The notes under the pieces: model-generated
The model's input: the letters and a program-made list of their open reading frames with translations, nothing else
Database searches by the model: none
Told to the model about the DNA's origin: nothing
Assembly: GCA_024803745.1 (NCBI GenBank)
Contig: JANJXV010000006.1
Location: 45,911,001-45,975,000 of the forward strand
Origin: Megascapheus bottae
Lineage: Eukaryota; Chordata; Mammalia; Rodentia; Geomyidae
Length of the DNA stretch: 64,000 nt
Direction: 5' to 3'
In this document: positions 22,780-33,993 of the stretch, in pieces
How positions within the stretch are numbered: position 1 is the stretch's first letter
Layout: the number at the start of each line of letters is the position of its first letter
Translations under genes and position numbers: made by a program

Positions 22780-23318
22780 AGGTGTACATATTAGATATCA
22801 TGTTTATAATTGTGGGGCAGTTTGAGAAAGATTAGTAAAGGAAGAATGTTAGAGAATGAATATCAAAATTCTTTGCATCTATGAATGAAGATAGTAAACT
22901 GAAATGCACTGTAAAATGGGGAGTGGTCAGAAATAGGAGAAAGGCAATGAGGTTATCAGTCTGGCTACCTGTATATGCATGTTTGAGACACTAAGGTGAC
23001 AGAAACTCTTGAAAAATTAATATATACTAAGATATGAATAATAGGAATATAAATGAGGTCCTGTCCTACAGGACAAGCACTTGTGAGAGGAAGATAAAGT
23101 GTGCATATGATCAAAATACTTTATGTACATGTGTGAGAATAAAACATGAAGCTTGTTGAGATTGCTTCTAGAATGGAGAAGAGGAATGGAGAGGTGAGTT
23201 TGATCAAGGTATATTGTGTGCACACATGGACATGTCAAAATAAAATCACTTTGTATAACTGATTGATGCTCCTAAGATGTGGAAATACAGTGGCTAAACA
23301 TAAATATCTGTGTATACG
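22780..23318. other. Unique A/T-rich sequence
   Basis: Nothing recognised. Confidence 0.35.
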
Positions 23319-23499
23319 CATGCTGGTCCTAGGGCTTGAACTCTGGGTGCTGTCTCTGAGCTCCTTTTGCTCAAGGCTGTCACTTGAGCCATTTGAACTA
23401 CAGTGCCATTTCTGGCTTTTTCTGTTCATGTAGTACAGAGGAATGGAACCCAGGACATGCATGATAGGCAAACACTCTACCACTACGCCCCATTCCCAA
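23319..23499 (-). mobile_element. IDL-Geo SINE, diverged
   Basis: Reverse dimer: 'ggtcctagggcttgaactc' to 'aggcaaacactctaccacta'. Confidence 0.78.
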
Positions 23500-23930
23500 C
23501 TTCTCCTTCCTGTTTAAGTCCTTTACCTTCTTACTCCACATTGCTTTGACCTTGAAAGTCCCAAGAGCCAGGCCTCCCTCTGTCCCTTCTGTGGAATGAG
23601 GTAGGAGAGGCTGACACAGACTCTGTACACAACGAGAGCAGCTGCAAGGTCAGCAGGCTGTACAGCCTCCTAACACCCACTGTCCTGGAATTCTGTGATC
23701 ACATAATATCCGAACATTCCACAGTGGAGGGAAGCAGTGGGCTTTGTTAGAACTCCTGGACTCAGGGTCCCTGCAGGGCATTCATGTTGCATATTTCCTT
23801 AGTCAGCCTGCCTGGTTTTGGGATTAGTGTAGGGCCAAATCTGAAGAAGACCCCAAGGTCTAGACTCAATGAATTCCTTCCCTATCCTTGATTCTCATTT
23901 CTAAAATTCTTTCTTTTTACTTAAAAAAGA
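23500..23930. other. Unique sequence
   Basis: Nothing recognised. Confidence 0.35.
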
Positions 23931-23932
23931 AA

Positions 23933-24126
23933 TTTTGGCCTAGTGGTAGAGTGCTTGCCTAGCATGCACGAAGATCTAGGTTTGATTCCTTGGTATCCCA
24001 TACACAGGAAAAAGCCGGAACTGGTATTGTAGCTCAAGTGGTAGAGCTCTAGCCTTGAAAAAGCCCAAAGACAGTGCTCAGGCCTTGAGTTCATGCACCA
24101 GGACTGGCGAAAAAGAAAAAAAAAAC
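23933..24126 (+). mobile_element. IDL-Geo SINE
   Basis: Forward dimer: 'ggcctagtggtagagtgctt', B box 'ggtttgattcc', Geo half, then an A-rich tail. The tail abuts the T-rich tail of the opposing SINE at 24127, so the two are arranged tail to tail. Confidence 0.9.
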
Positions 24127-24358
24127 TTTTTTTCAGTCATGGGGCTTGAACTCTGGGCCTGGGCATTGTCCCTGAGCTCTTCAGCTCAAGGCTAGTGCTT
24201 TACCACTTGAGCCATAGCACCACTTCCGGTTTTCTGGTGGTTAACTGGAGAGGAGAGTCTCACAGACTTTCCTGCCCAAGCTGGCTTTGAAGCATGATCC
24301 TTAGATCTCAGTCTCCTGAGTAGCCAGGGTTACAAGTGTGAGCCACCAGCAATTGGCT
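24127..24358 (-). mobile_element. 7SL-Geo composite SINE
   Basis: Reverse dimer: 'tcatggggcttgaactctgg', 'tctggtggttaactggagag', 'cctgagtagccagggttac'. Confidence 0.88.
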
Positions 24359-25189
24359 TTTTTGGATTTTTAATCGACATCTATAATTGACTAGATTTAT
24401 AGAAGAGAATGTAAATTTGATGCATATCTACTATATAAGTCAACTTTTATGGTTGTGATAAATTGTCTGAGAAAAGCCATTTAAGTTGTGCAGATTTATA
24501 AGAGATCACTTATTGGAGGCTGCAGTCCATGGTTGCAGTGGCTGGCTCCATTGTGTTTAGGCTGTTTTTAGGTCAGTGGTGAGGAAGAATACCTCCCAGT
24601 AGCCAGAAAGTAGGGAGAGGAGGAAGGGAGTTCAAAGGCACACCAAGGACCAACTTGCCCCACCCATGCTCCACAACCAAGTAGTTCATTAGCTATGAGC
24701 TTTTCTTGGGTTAATCCATTCACAAAGTAGTGCCTTCATGTCACCCTCATCTCTATAGGACACTGGCTACCAACCAGCTTTTTGTGCTGATGCTAACCAT
24801 AACATGTAATGTATAATGATTAAATCTGGATAATTGTCAGGTCCACATTTTCAACATTACTCATTTGTGCTTTGGATCCTTGCACTTGGTAGAAAGCTTT
24901 TCATCCAGTTTCTTCTAGGACAGATAAGTTGTTGGCTTTGGAATGAGGGAAGACATTTAGTTGGACTTTAATTCCTTTTCTCTAGCTTTGGGTGTAGTAA
25001 CCGGTCAGGATTAGCTATCTAATTCTGTTTGTTTTGTTTTTGTAGAAAATGATTGAACTGCTTCATCACCTGTGTGTGGTGTTTCCCTTGTGACCATGTG
25101 TATGGCATTTTCCTGGTGGACAGGACCACCTGTGTGTGTGGTGCTCTCCTTTAAAAGCTCCCCCCACTCCCCGCCCCCCTTCCCCAGGC
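24359..25189. other. Mostly unique; possible LTR relic
   Basis: 24425-24790 ('ggttgtgataaattgtctg', 'ggaggctgcagtccatgg', 'gggttaatccattcacaaag') has the look of a diverged mammalian LTR-type repeat, but I cannot name it. Confidence 0.3.
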
Positions 25190-25395
25190 CCGGTAGAGTG
25201 CTTGCCTAACAAGTACGAAGACCGGGATTCGATTCCTCTGTACCACATACATAGAAAAAAGCCGGAAGTGGTGCTGAGGCTCAAGTGGTAGAGCTCTAGC
25301 CTTGAGAAAGTCCAAGGACAGTGCTCAGGCCCTGAGCTCAAGCCCAGGACTAGCAAGTAATAATAATAAAATTAATTAATTAATAAAAAAAAAGC
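25190..25395 (+). mobile_element. IDL-Geo SINE
   Basis: Forward dimer lacking the first bases of the ID half; B box 'gggattcgattcc'. The tail expanded into (TAA)n, (TTAA)n and a poly(A) run. Confidence 0.88.
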
Positions 25396-26511
25396 TCAGC
25401 CCCACGGAAAATCAGGGCTGCTCTTTTATCAGCCGCTGAGCTGGTGACTCCATTGCTGGGGGGTTCAGGGACCCCAAAAATGGCTGAGATATTACATTGG
25501 GAGGCAGCTACTCTCTTTTCCTTTTACAGGTGGAGAAAAGGTAAGATAAACAATAAAACCCCTCACCCCCACCCCAATCAGAGTCCAAGGCCAGAGCTTT
25601 CAGTGTCTGCAAAAGACTGGTGCATGACCGAGGCTTGTGGCAGGAGTTTCCAGGGCTGGTGTGAGTTCCCCAGTCCCTCTTGAGGAATAACATTCAAGAC
25701 TGAATTCCTGGCTCCCCAAGGGCAATGGGAAAGGCTCCACACTCTGAGAATTATTTAGGGATTATATGAGTCAATTACATTTCATAGATTCAACCAAGGA
25801 CCAGAAGCAGGTTCAGGGATACAATAAAAGATCAGACACACTGGAGAATACGTCCTACCTCTTTGGTGAAGCACTGGTGGCTGAGAACATTCCGGCATGT
25901 GCCGTAGCAGATGAAAAACCAGAGGAAGGAATAGAGACCAAGTACAAGGATCATCTTAGTTTGAAAATGATGAGTCTGATGGGTCTGTGCTGCCGGCAAT
26001 GAGGCATATACACACACCACTTCTTAAACTCCCTAAAACCAGTGATGAACAGGATTTGCAGGCCAGGCTCTGATTGATGAATGGCCAATCAGTGATACAA
26101 CACACCTGTCCTGAGGCAAATGGAAGATAAAAATACAGTTAATGTGTACTTGCCACAGACCAGAATTGTTGACTTAAATGAGAGCCTGCTGTGCCATTCC
26201 CACAGATAAGAATACAGTGTTAATTAGAAAAGCACCATGTGGTCCCCCACATCCTCACCATCCTGTGTAGTTTCTTCTTTCATTTCCCCTTCCCTATTCA
26301 ATCTAGTAGTTCCATGAAAAATATTCTTTTTCTCCATTGGGGGCACATTCATTCAGCTCTTTATAGTCTAGCAACCCATTGTTCTCTAACTTTAGCAAAA
26401 CAAAACACAAAAATAATCCTTTCTGATCTTGTTCAATTGGGAAACTTGTTTTCCACTTATGATTATAAAAGCAAGGGCTATTTTGTAGGGCTTTTTTTTT
26501 TGCATTTTTTA
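25396..26511. other. Unique sequence
   Basis: No repeat or supported gene. Frames of 78-92 codons here show no recognisable domain. Confidence 0.4.
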
Positions 26512-26655
26512 TTGTAATTAGTAAAAGGGTTACATGATATTTGCCAGATAGAAGGTGCATTAATTCACATACATTGATACCCTTTCACATGTCTTGGTAC
26601 CTGTTTCCCTCCCCCCCACACCCCCCACCCATCTTGGTTTTCCCCCTTCCTTGTA
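26512..26655 (-). mobile_element. LINE-1 3' UTR end
   Basis: Reverse complement of the local L1 tail: T-rich start, 'attgtaattagtaaaagggt', 'agatagaaggtgcattaatt', then a C-rich tract (about 26610-26630). Confidence 0.85.
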
Positions 26656-26779
26656 GGGCTTTTATATTGGTAGCTGTTATAGGCAGGGTACTATCTTCAA
26701 GTAAGGAAAATTACTATAAAAATATGCTAGATACAATCCCCTTAAAATCAAAATTGCTCTAATACATTCTTTAAAATAG

Positions 26780-26895
26780 AAAAAGAAATGACTATGTGTG
26801 GCGGCCTGCAATCACGCTATTTGTGAGTATGACATAGGGAGAATCATAGTTGAAGCCAGCCTGGACAAAAAGCAAGATGCTATCTGAAAATAACA
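26780..26895 (+). mobile_element. B1-like SINE, diverged
   Basis: Weak forward B1 layout: 'tgtggcggcctgcaatcacg', 'gttgaagccagcctgg', 'gcaagatgctatctg'. Confidence 0.45.
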
Positions 26896-26899
26896 GAAG

Positions 26900-27060
26900 C
26901 AGGGCTGGGAGTTTGGCCTATTGGTAGAATGCCTGCCTAGCATGCACAAAGACCTGGGTTCGATACTTCCACACCACATACATAGAAAAAATGCCAGAAG
27001 TGGTGCTGTGGCTCAAGTGGTAGAGCTCTAGCCTTGAGAAAACTCAAGCCCAGGACTGGC

Positions 27061-27065
<5 letters not shown>
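26900..27065 (+). mobile_element. IDL-Geo SINE with Geo deletion
   Basis: ID half complete. The Geo half jumps from 'gccttgagaaaa' to 'ctcaagcccaggactgg', losing about 35 bases between 'ctcaag'-like repeats. Confidence 0.87.
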
Positions 27066-27133
<68 letters not shown>

Positions 27134-27152
27134 AAAGAAAGAAAGAAAGAAA
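27066..27152 (+). repeat. (GA)n then (GAAA)n microsatellite
   Basis: Sits directly on the A-rich tail of the preceding SINE. Confidence 0.95.
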
Positions 27153-27159
27153 AGAAGCA

Positions 27160-27250
27160 AAAAGGGCTTAAATAGTAGAGAAACTGCCTGCCTGGCAAAT
27201 GTAAGGCCTTGAGTTTACACCTCCAGTACCACATGACCACAAAAACCATA
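27160..27250 (+). mobile_element. ID-like SINE monomer
   Basis: Forward tRNA-type unit: 'gggcttaaatagtagagaaa', 'ctgcctgcctggcaaatg', 'ccagtaccaca'. Confidence 0.55.
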
Positions 27251-27549
27251 TATGAAAAAAGTGACATCAAACAAGAATAAAACTCTGAGGTGGCAATGTG
27301 AGTGTCCATTAATAATAAAGAACCAAACCCACATAAAACCAATAGAGAGAAAGGATAGGCTAGTGTGCCCCACTTTGCTCTCAATGCCAAGTCACATGGC
27401 ATCCATCTGTGCCTCCCAGTGTGGTCCAGGGATCATGGCCTTGGGTTCTGAACTGAATCAGCTTGGTCCATATCTTGACGGGTGCTTACCAGGTGCCTGC
27501 TTCTGGAAAGTATTTTATACGCTCTGTGCCTCAGTTTCCCCACAATAAA

Positions 27550-27622
27550 GGTGGTCTGGGCATTGTCCCTGAGCTCTTTTGATCAAGGTTAGTGCTCTAC
27601 CACTTTGAGCCACAGACACATG
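27550..27622 (-). mobile_element. Geo-type SINE fragment
   Basis: Reverse Geo segment only: 'ctgggcattgtccctgagct', 'agtgctctaccacttt'. Confidence 0.6.
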
Positions 27623-27984
27623 TCTGATACGTTCTTCTTAGTTTGGATGTGAGAATGAATTAGTACATACAAAACAGTGAGCACTGAGAACGCAACAAAC
27701 CAAAATTTGATTTGTTTTAAGACAACAAAAAAGTGTAACCCATTTGTTCTCTTCAATAATCAGAACTATAAGGATTTCCTCAATATTTTATTACAAAAGT
27801 TCTAAACATGGAAAAATGGAATACTATGTAGCGAATTTTCATATTGGACACCTAGATTCTATAATTAGCGTTTTGGTTTGTATGTTTCATCATGTATTTA
27901 TCTTACCCACTATCATCTCATTTTTAAATATTTTTAGTAAGCTGAAGATACATTTTATACTTAATATCATTTTTTTCATGGATT
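27623..27984. other. Unique A/T-rich sequence
   Basis: Nothing recognised. Confidence 0.35.
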
Positions 27985-28082
27985 TTTTTTTTTAAATCTT
28001 GAAACAGCCCTTGAGTTGGAACTCACAGTCTTGTGCTTGGTAGGCAAACACTCTACCACTTGAGCCATGCCTACAGTCCTCA
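27985..28082 (-). mobile_element. ID-like SINE monomer
   Basis: Reverse monomer with a T-run: 'ggaactcacagtcttgtgc', 'caaacactctaccacttgag'. Confidence 0.65.
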
Positions 28083-28973
28083 AGGTAAAACTTTTACCTT
28101 CAGTGAAATACATGAACTTCATTGACACATCCATTTTGGGGGTCTTAGATAAGAGCCCCAGCCTCGGGAGCCATGGAGATGACATTGCTATTCACAGGGC
28201 ATAGGTGTGGTGTGGTGAGTGAGCCCACCAGAGGGAAGCCCCCGTGCTCAGAGGTTCAGCAAGGCTTCTGTGGGTGGTGCACACTAGATATGTTCCGGTC
28301 ACTATGTCATAGGCCCCAGCCAGTCTTGGAGGCTATTTGGTTTTCTTAGTGCAGAAAATCCTTTCCCCACTCTCTAGCTGCTGGCTGCTTAGTATTTGTA
28401 GGCTTCCAGCAATCTCACGAGGCTGGTCTTCCTGAAGATGAGCTGAAATACTTCTTGTAACTTCCAAATTCCTCCTTCAGGAGATGGATTTGATAGCCCC
28501 ATAAAAACCAGAAGCCTTATTTCTCATACATGCCCTTAATTTGCTGTAAGTTGAATTTCTGCATACCTATCCACCCTTCCTCACTTGACATTTTTCACAT
28601 CCTCTCTTGAATTTGTTCATTAAAATTTCACACTGTCATCTTATTCCTCAGGGCAAAGACCCAGAAGGGCCTCCTTTACATCAGCCGGAGCCACCGCCCT
28701 CCTGAATGATGCATCCATTGATTTAGAAGGAGGAAAATGATGTTAAGTGGGACAGATATGAAAGTAATCATCAAATTTGGCATCCAGACAACTTCATGAG
28801 GTTTAATCTCTTAAACAAATTTTTGAACCACATAACATGAGAAAATGTATGTACCTCTCAGTCTAAATTCTGAACAGGAAATAACCATGGGATAGAACAG
28901 CTCCATGTTGTCACAGTGGAGCCAGGAACAATGAAAGCTTTAGGCTTTGGATTATTTGCATTATAAATTTGGA
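28083..28973. other. Unique sequence
   Basis: Nothing recognised. Confidence 0.4.
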
Positions 28974-29191
28974 GGAGGAGCTGGGAATGTGGCCCAGTGG
29001 TAGAGTGCTTGCCTAGCATGCTTGAAGCCTTGGGTTTGATTCCTCAACACCTCCTAAAGAGAAAAAGCTGGAAGTGGCACCGTGGCTCAAGTGGGAAAGT
29101 GCTAGCCTTGAGTGAAAGAAGTTCAGGACAGTGCTCAGGGAGTGTCAAGCTCCAGGACTGAAAAACAAACAAACAAACAAACAAACAAACA
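28974..29191 (+). mobile_element. IDL-Geo SINE with (AAAC)n tail
   Basis: Forward dimer: 'ggcccagtggtagagtgctt', B box 'gggtttgattcc', Geo half. The tail at 29163-29191 is an (AAAC)n microsatellite. Confidence 0.88.
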
Positions 29192-30822
29192 CGTTTGGAA
29201 AAGAAACCTTGCCAGTTCAAGAACCTTTTCTGAAATATCAGGCCAGTCTTCCCCCAAGCTAAGGGTCAGAGAAACCAGATGTCAATCCAGAGCTTTGTGG
29301 TATGAGGTTTCTTCCACTCCCTTGACTCATTATTTGCTGCAAAGAGCGTTGATTTTCAAGTGAAGTAGTGTCACCTAGGCCTTAGCCATTCACTTTCTTC
29401 CCAGTTCATTCACAGGAAACCCAAGTTGAAACATGTCTGACTAAATTTTCTTTGATACAATAAATGCCTGCATTTGTGGGTAGGCAAAGACTCTGCCAAC
29501 TCAGCTGGTTTACATTTTTTTCAGATTGTGTTTATAGAAAGGAAAAACGCGGATCTAATTTTTACCAAGGTTTCTCTTCTCAGCCTCCCATATGATCCAA
29601 ATTTAGGCAGAAGCCAAATAATCAGTCTGACAGCATCACTTGTGTCCTTACCCTGTGTGCTTTTCTTTCATCCTTACATTAAGAGGGAGAAAAGCTCAAA
29701 TTTACATTCATGTATGATTTTCACGAGGGGATAAAGCTGTTGACACCATCCAGATGGGGACTGAGAGGCACTGGTTCCACCCAGGGGTGGGGAAGGGCCT
29801 CAGCCAGCAGGATTAACAGCCTCTGACATACTCAGAATGATTTGTGTCCTTTGGGACTTTAGAAACTGGAATGAAATAAGCCTGTCCTAGATTACTGTAA
29901 AAGCCAGCCGGGATACAAAGGCACTTTTCTCACATACTGTGGCATTCAGAAGGGCTTTGCTGTTGTTTGGGTGCAACTGGAGAATGTCCTTCCAATGTTT
30001 CCATGCTGGGGGCTTTCCCCAATGTGGCAATAATGAGGAAATGGTCCCTTTAAGAGGCGGGGCCTAGAGGAAGAAAGTTAGGTCATTGAATGCCTCACCC
30101 TTGGAAGAGACTGCAGCATTCTGGCAGGACTTTCATTAGTTTCTGTAAGAGTAAGCCTGACCCCATGCCTCTGACTTCCTGTCTCACCATGTGACATCTC
30201 CTCTGACTTGCAGTTCCACCAGGATGCCTTCCACCTTGCTGTGATAAACCACTTGGCTCTTCCCAGAGACCAAATAGAGAGAGCTACCTAATAATGGCCT
30301 CAGGCTGTGAGCTGAAAGAGACCTCTTCACTTGGCTGCAGATATAGCTTTTTTCTTTCCAAGAACAAATTTAGCATCTCAATGTTTTTTTTTTGGGGGGG
30401 GGGGAAGTGTTGTTTCTTGCCACAGGCTGGGGTTGCTGTTGTCACTCTATGGCATGTGGCTAGGAAGTCAACAAAACAGTCACTATTATAGTTACTGTGT
30501 TTTTCCAGGAAGACTGGGCCTAGTTGGGTGAAGATGCCTTTGCTATTTCAATCTCTGAAAGAGCCCAGAGGAAGACAGAGGAAGTGAGACACCGGCACCA
30601 AGGGTCAAGCCTGGGGAAGTCCATTTCTATGTCCAGTACATTAACATGGAGTATAGGACCAACAAAAAGAGCCTGCAGGGTTGGCTGCTGAAATGGATGG
30701 GGAATAAAAGAAAGGCCAGGAGAAAACCTAGAAGTGCTTCACTGTTACACTACATAGCTTGTAATAAACTGTTTAAACAAATGCATTAAAACGTATAATC
30801 CAAATGTTCTGGAGATCATTTT
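29192..30822. other. Unique 1.6-kb block
   Basis: No recognised repeats apart from a T-run/G-run at 30383-30405. The frames at 29474-29734 and 30294-30531 show no domain. No gene called. Confidence 0.4.
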
Positions 30823-30837
30823 AAATTCAAATGTCAT
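30823..30837 (+). repeat. Left target-site duplication of the 2.4-kb L1
   Basis: Exact 15-bp 'aaattcaaatgtcat', repeated at 33200-33214. The junction on this strand reads TTTT/AAA, a canonical L1 endonuclease target. Confidence 0.95.
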
Positions 30838-33199
30838 ACAAATCCATAGCTAGTATTATACTTAATGGCGAAAAGCTAAAACCATTCCCTCTAAAATCAG
30901 GAATGAGACAAGGATGCCCACTCTCTCCACTCCTCTTTAACATAGTATTATAATTCATAGCCAGAGCAATAAGGCAAGAAGCAAGCATAAAGGGGATCCA
31001 AATAGGGAAAGAGGAAGTGAAACTCTCCCTCTTTGCAGATGACATGATTCTGTATTTAAAGAATCCTATAGACTCCACTCCCAAGCTCCTTGAGCTGATT
31101 CAAAACTTTGGAAAGGTAGCAGGGTATAAAATTAACCCTCAAAAATCAATTGCCTTCCTATATGACAACAGGGAGAGGAACAAGGCAACAATCAGGAAAG
31201 CAACTCCTTTTGCAATAGCCTCAAAGAAAATAAAGTACCTAGGAATTAGCTTAACTAAGAATGTAAAGGACCTTTTTGATGAAAACTTTAAAACCCTGAA
31301 AAAGGAAATTAAAGCAGAACTGAGGAAATGGAAAAACCTCCCATGCTCCTTGATTGGAAGAATCAACATCGTGAAAATGACAATCTTGCCAAGAGCTATC
31401 TACAAATTCAACACAATACCCATCAATACCCCAATGTCATTCTTTAAAGAAATAGAAGAGGCAATACAAAATTTCATATGGAATAATAAAAGACCCCGTA
31501 TAGCAAAAACACTTCTTAGCAGAAAGAACAGCACTGGAGGAATTTCAGTACCAAACTTTAGACTCTATTACAGAGCTATAATAATCAAAACAGCTTGGTA
31601 CTCGCACAAGAACAGGCCTGAAGACCAATAGAATAGAACTGAGGACCCAGATATTAAACCACAGGCCTATGGCCACCTAATCTTTGACAAGGGAGCCAAA
31701 AAAATAGACTGGAAGAAAGACAGCCTCTTCAACAAGTGGTGCTGGCAGAACTGGTTAAGCACCTGAAGAAAACTAAAGTTGGATCCTTCTTTGTCACCCT
31801 GCACTAGAATTAACTCCAAATGGATCAAAGACCTGGAGGTAAAAGCTGACACACTGAAAACTTTACAAGCAGGAATAGGAGACATACTAGGCCTCCTTGG
31901 CACAGGTCGAAACTTTCTTAATAAGGACCAAGAAACACAACAAATCAGAGAAAGGCTGGATAAGTGGGACTGCACTAAACTGCAGAGCTTCTGTATGGCA
32001 AAGGATATAGCTAGAAAATTAATTAGGAAGCCTACAGCATGGGAGATCTTCACTAACCATACAACAGACAAAGAGCTCATATCTAAAATATATCAACAGC
32101 TCAAAAAATTGAATCACTCCAAAACTAATCTCCAAAGTAACAACCATCCCATCAAAAGATGGGCCAAAGACTTAAAGAGAGTCTTCTCTGAAGAAGAAAT
32201 AAGCATGGCCTACAGACACATGAAGAAATGCTCAACATCTCTGGTCATAAAAGAAATGCAAACCAAAACAACTCTAAGATTCTACCTCACTCCAGTTAGA
32301 ATGGCCAGGATCAAGAAAACTAATAACAACAGATGCTGGAGGGGATGTGGCCAGGAGGGATCATTACTACACTGTTGGTGGGAGTGCAAACTCATTCAAC
32401 CACTATGGAAAGCACTATGGCAGTTCCTCAAGAGACTAAACATAGAGCTCCCCTATGACCCAGCAATTCCACTACTTGACATTTACCCAACTGTCCAGAA
32501 GCAAGGACATACTAAATCCACTAGCACAATGATGTTCATTTCAGCACTATTTACCATAGCAAAGATATGGAACCAACCCAGATGTCCCTCAGTTGATGAG
32601 TGGATCAACAAGATGTGGTATTTATACAAAATGGAATTCTATGCTGCTGTCAGAAAGAATGACATCTCCCCATTTGTAAGGAAATGGAAAGACTTAGAAA
32701 AAAATCATATTAAGTGAAGTAAGCCAGACACAAAGGAACATAGGCTCAATGGTTTCCCTCATTTGTCATAATCAGTAGAAACCTTGGACTCTTCTAGCAG
32801 AGATTTGCAATAGAGCAAAACCTAGATACATAAGGCCAGATAGTATGATGCTAAATGAAAGAACCTCTAGGACATAGAAACAAAAGCCATATAATGAATG
32901 ATTGTTGTTCTTAAGGTACTATGTTATCTCTCATCTCTTTTGCTGTCCCTTGCTTATCTCATATTGTTACAGTATTTCACTTTGTTATCTGATATATTGG
33001 ATATCTGCGTATTTGGTTATTTGAAATTGGATAGGAAAGAGGGGAAAACAAGATGAGGGTGGGGGTGGGGGGGAGGGAAATGGGGACCAAGACATGAGAA
33101 AGGGTATCAATGTATGTGAAGTAATGCACCTGCCATCTGGAGAATGTAATGTAACCCTTCCATTAATTACAATAAAAATATATGGAAAAAATTTAAAAA
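30838..33199 (+). mobile_element. LINE-1, 5'-truncated (RT to C-terminus of ORF2, 3' UTR)
   Basis: Best-preserved L1 of the window. Translation begins within the reverse transcriptase ('...[14 protein letters not shown]'), includes FADDM (31038-31052) and ends with the cysteine motif [18 protein letters not shown] near 32334-32387. The stop is at about 32715. The frame stays the same throughout and is interrupted only by nonsense codons, at about 30951, 31629 and 31764. The 3' UTR has the G-rich tract (33057-33080) and the 'gtatcaatgtatgtgaagt' variant. The exact 15-bp TSD and few lesions suggest a fairly young but non-autonomous copy: ORF1 and the endonuclease domain are missing. Confidence 0.95.
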
Positions 33200-33244
33200 A
33201 AATTCAAATGTCATTATTACTCAAGACATTTGTTGTTTTTTGGA

Positions 33245-33368
33245 TTTTTTTTTTTTTTTTTTTTTTTGGTTTGTAGCGTGGCTTGAACTCTGGGCCCAAG
33301 CTCTGTCCTTGAACTTTTTTGCTCAATGCTAACACTCTGCCACTTTGACCCACATCTCTACTTCTTCG
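33245..33368 (-). mobile_element. Geo-only SINE insertion
   Basis: Long T-run (about 33246-33269), then a single Geo unit: 'gcttgaactctgggccc', 'gctaacactctgccac'. Direct repeats 'caagacattt' flank it (near 33222 and 33369). No ID or 7SL half is present. Confidence 0.75.
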
Positions 33369-33496
33369 CAAGACATTTCTAATCCCTCTGCCAGATTATC
33401 CTTTAAAATGGCTTGAACAAAAACAGGAATATATCACCTGACTTGGTAGTTTGTTTCCTTGATCCAATAAAACTTTCTGCCTTTAAAAATCTTTTT

Positions 33497-33655
33497 CAGG
33501 GGCCAGGAGTGTAGCATAGTGGTAGAGTGCTTGCCTAGCATGCAGGAAGCCCTGGGTTCAATTCTTTTGTACAACATATTCAGAAAAAAGCTGGGGCAAA
33601 AAGTGTCCAAGGACAGTGCCCAGGTCCTGAGTTTAAGCCCCAGGACTGGCAAAAA
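33497..33655 (+). mobile_element. IDL-Geo SINE with internal deletion
   Basis: ID half complete. The start of the Geo half, including its A-box-like region, is missing: 'aaaaaagctggggc' jumps to 'gtccaaggacagtgccc'. 'aaaatctttt' repeats flank the element. Confidence 0.87.
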
Positions 33656-33977
33656 AATCTTTTCGCAATCCTGCCATTTCCTTCTCCTTTAAATCACAAA
33701 CTGAGCAGGGATCTCTGTTCAAATTGATCCTCCCTTCAGAAGTGGGAGGGTCCCAGGGGGAAAAAGAATTGGCCAAATACAGATGGAAATGGAACTGAGT
33801 GCTATTCAGCCACTGTCCTGATTCCTCTGGAAACTGAGTGCTGGTAGGAAATGTAAATGGGTATCTGGACAAGTGTTAGCAGTGCAAATAATGATAAACA
33901 TTGAATTTTGATTAAGTTGGGGACTATTTCTCCACTGTAGTCAAGCAGTGGTACCACATACTTAGATCTAGATTGGC
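33656..33977. other. Unique sequence
   Basis: Nothing recognised. Confidence 0.35.
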
Positions 33978-33993
33978 ATAAGATCCTTTTTTT

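Noticed and set aside
31017..32717. Two adjacent ORFs (204 and 312 codons) looking like a pair of novel genes
   Set aside because: They are one L1 ORF2 in the same reading frame separated by nonsense codons. RT FADDM and the C-terminal cysteine motif identify them.
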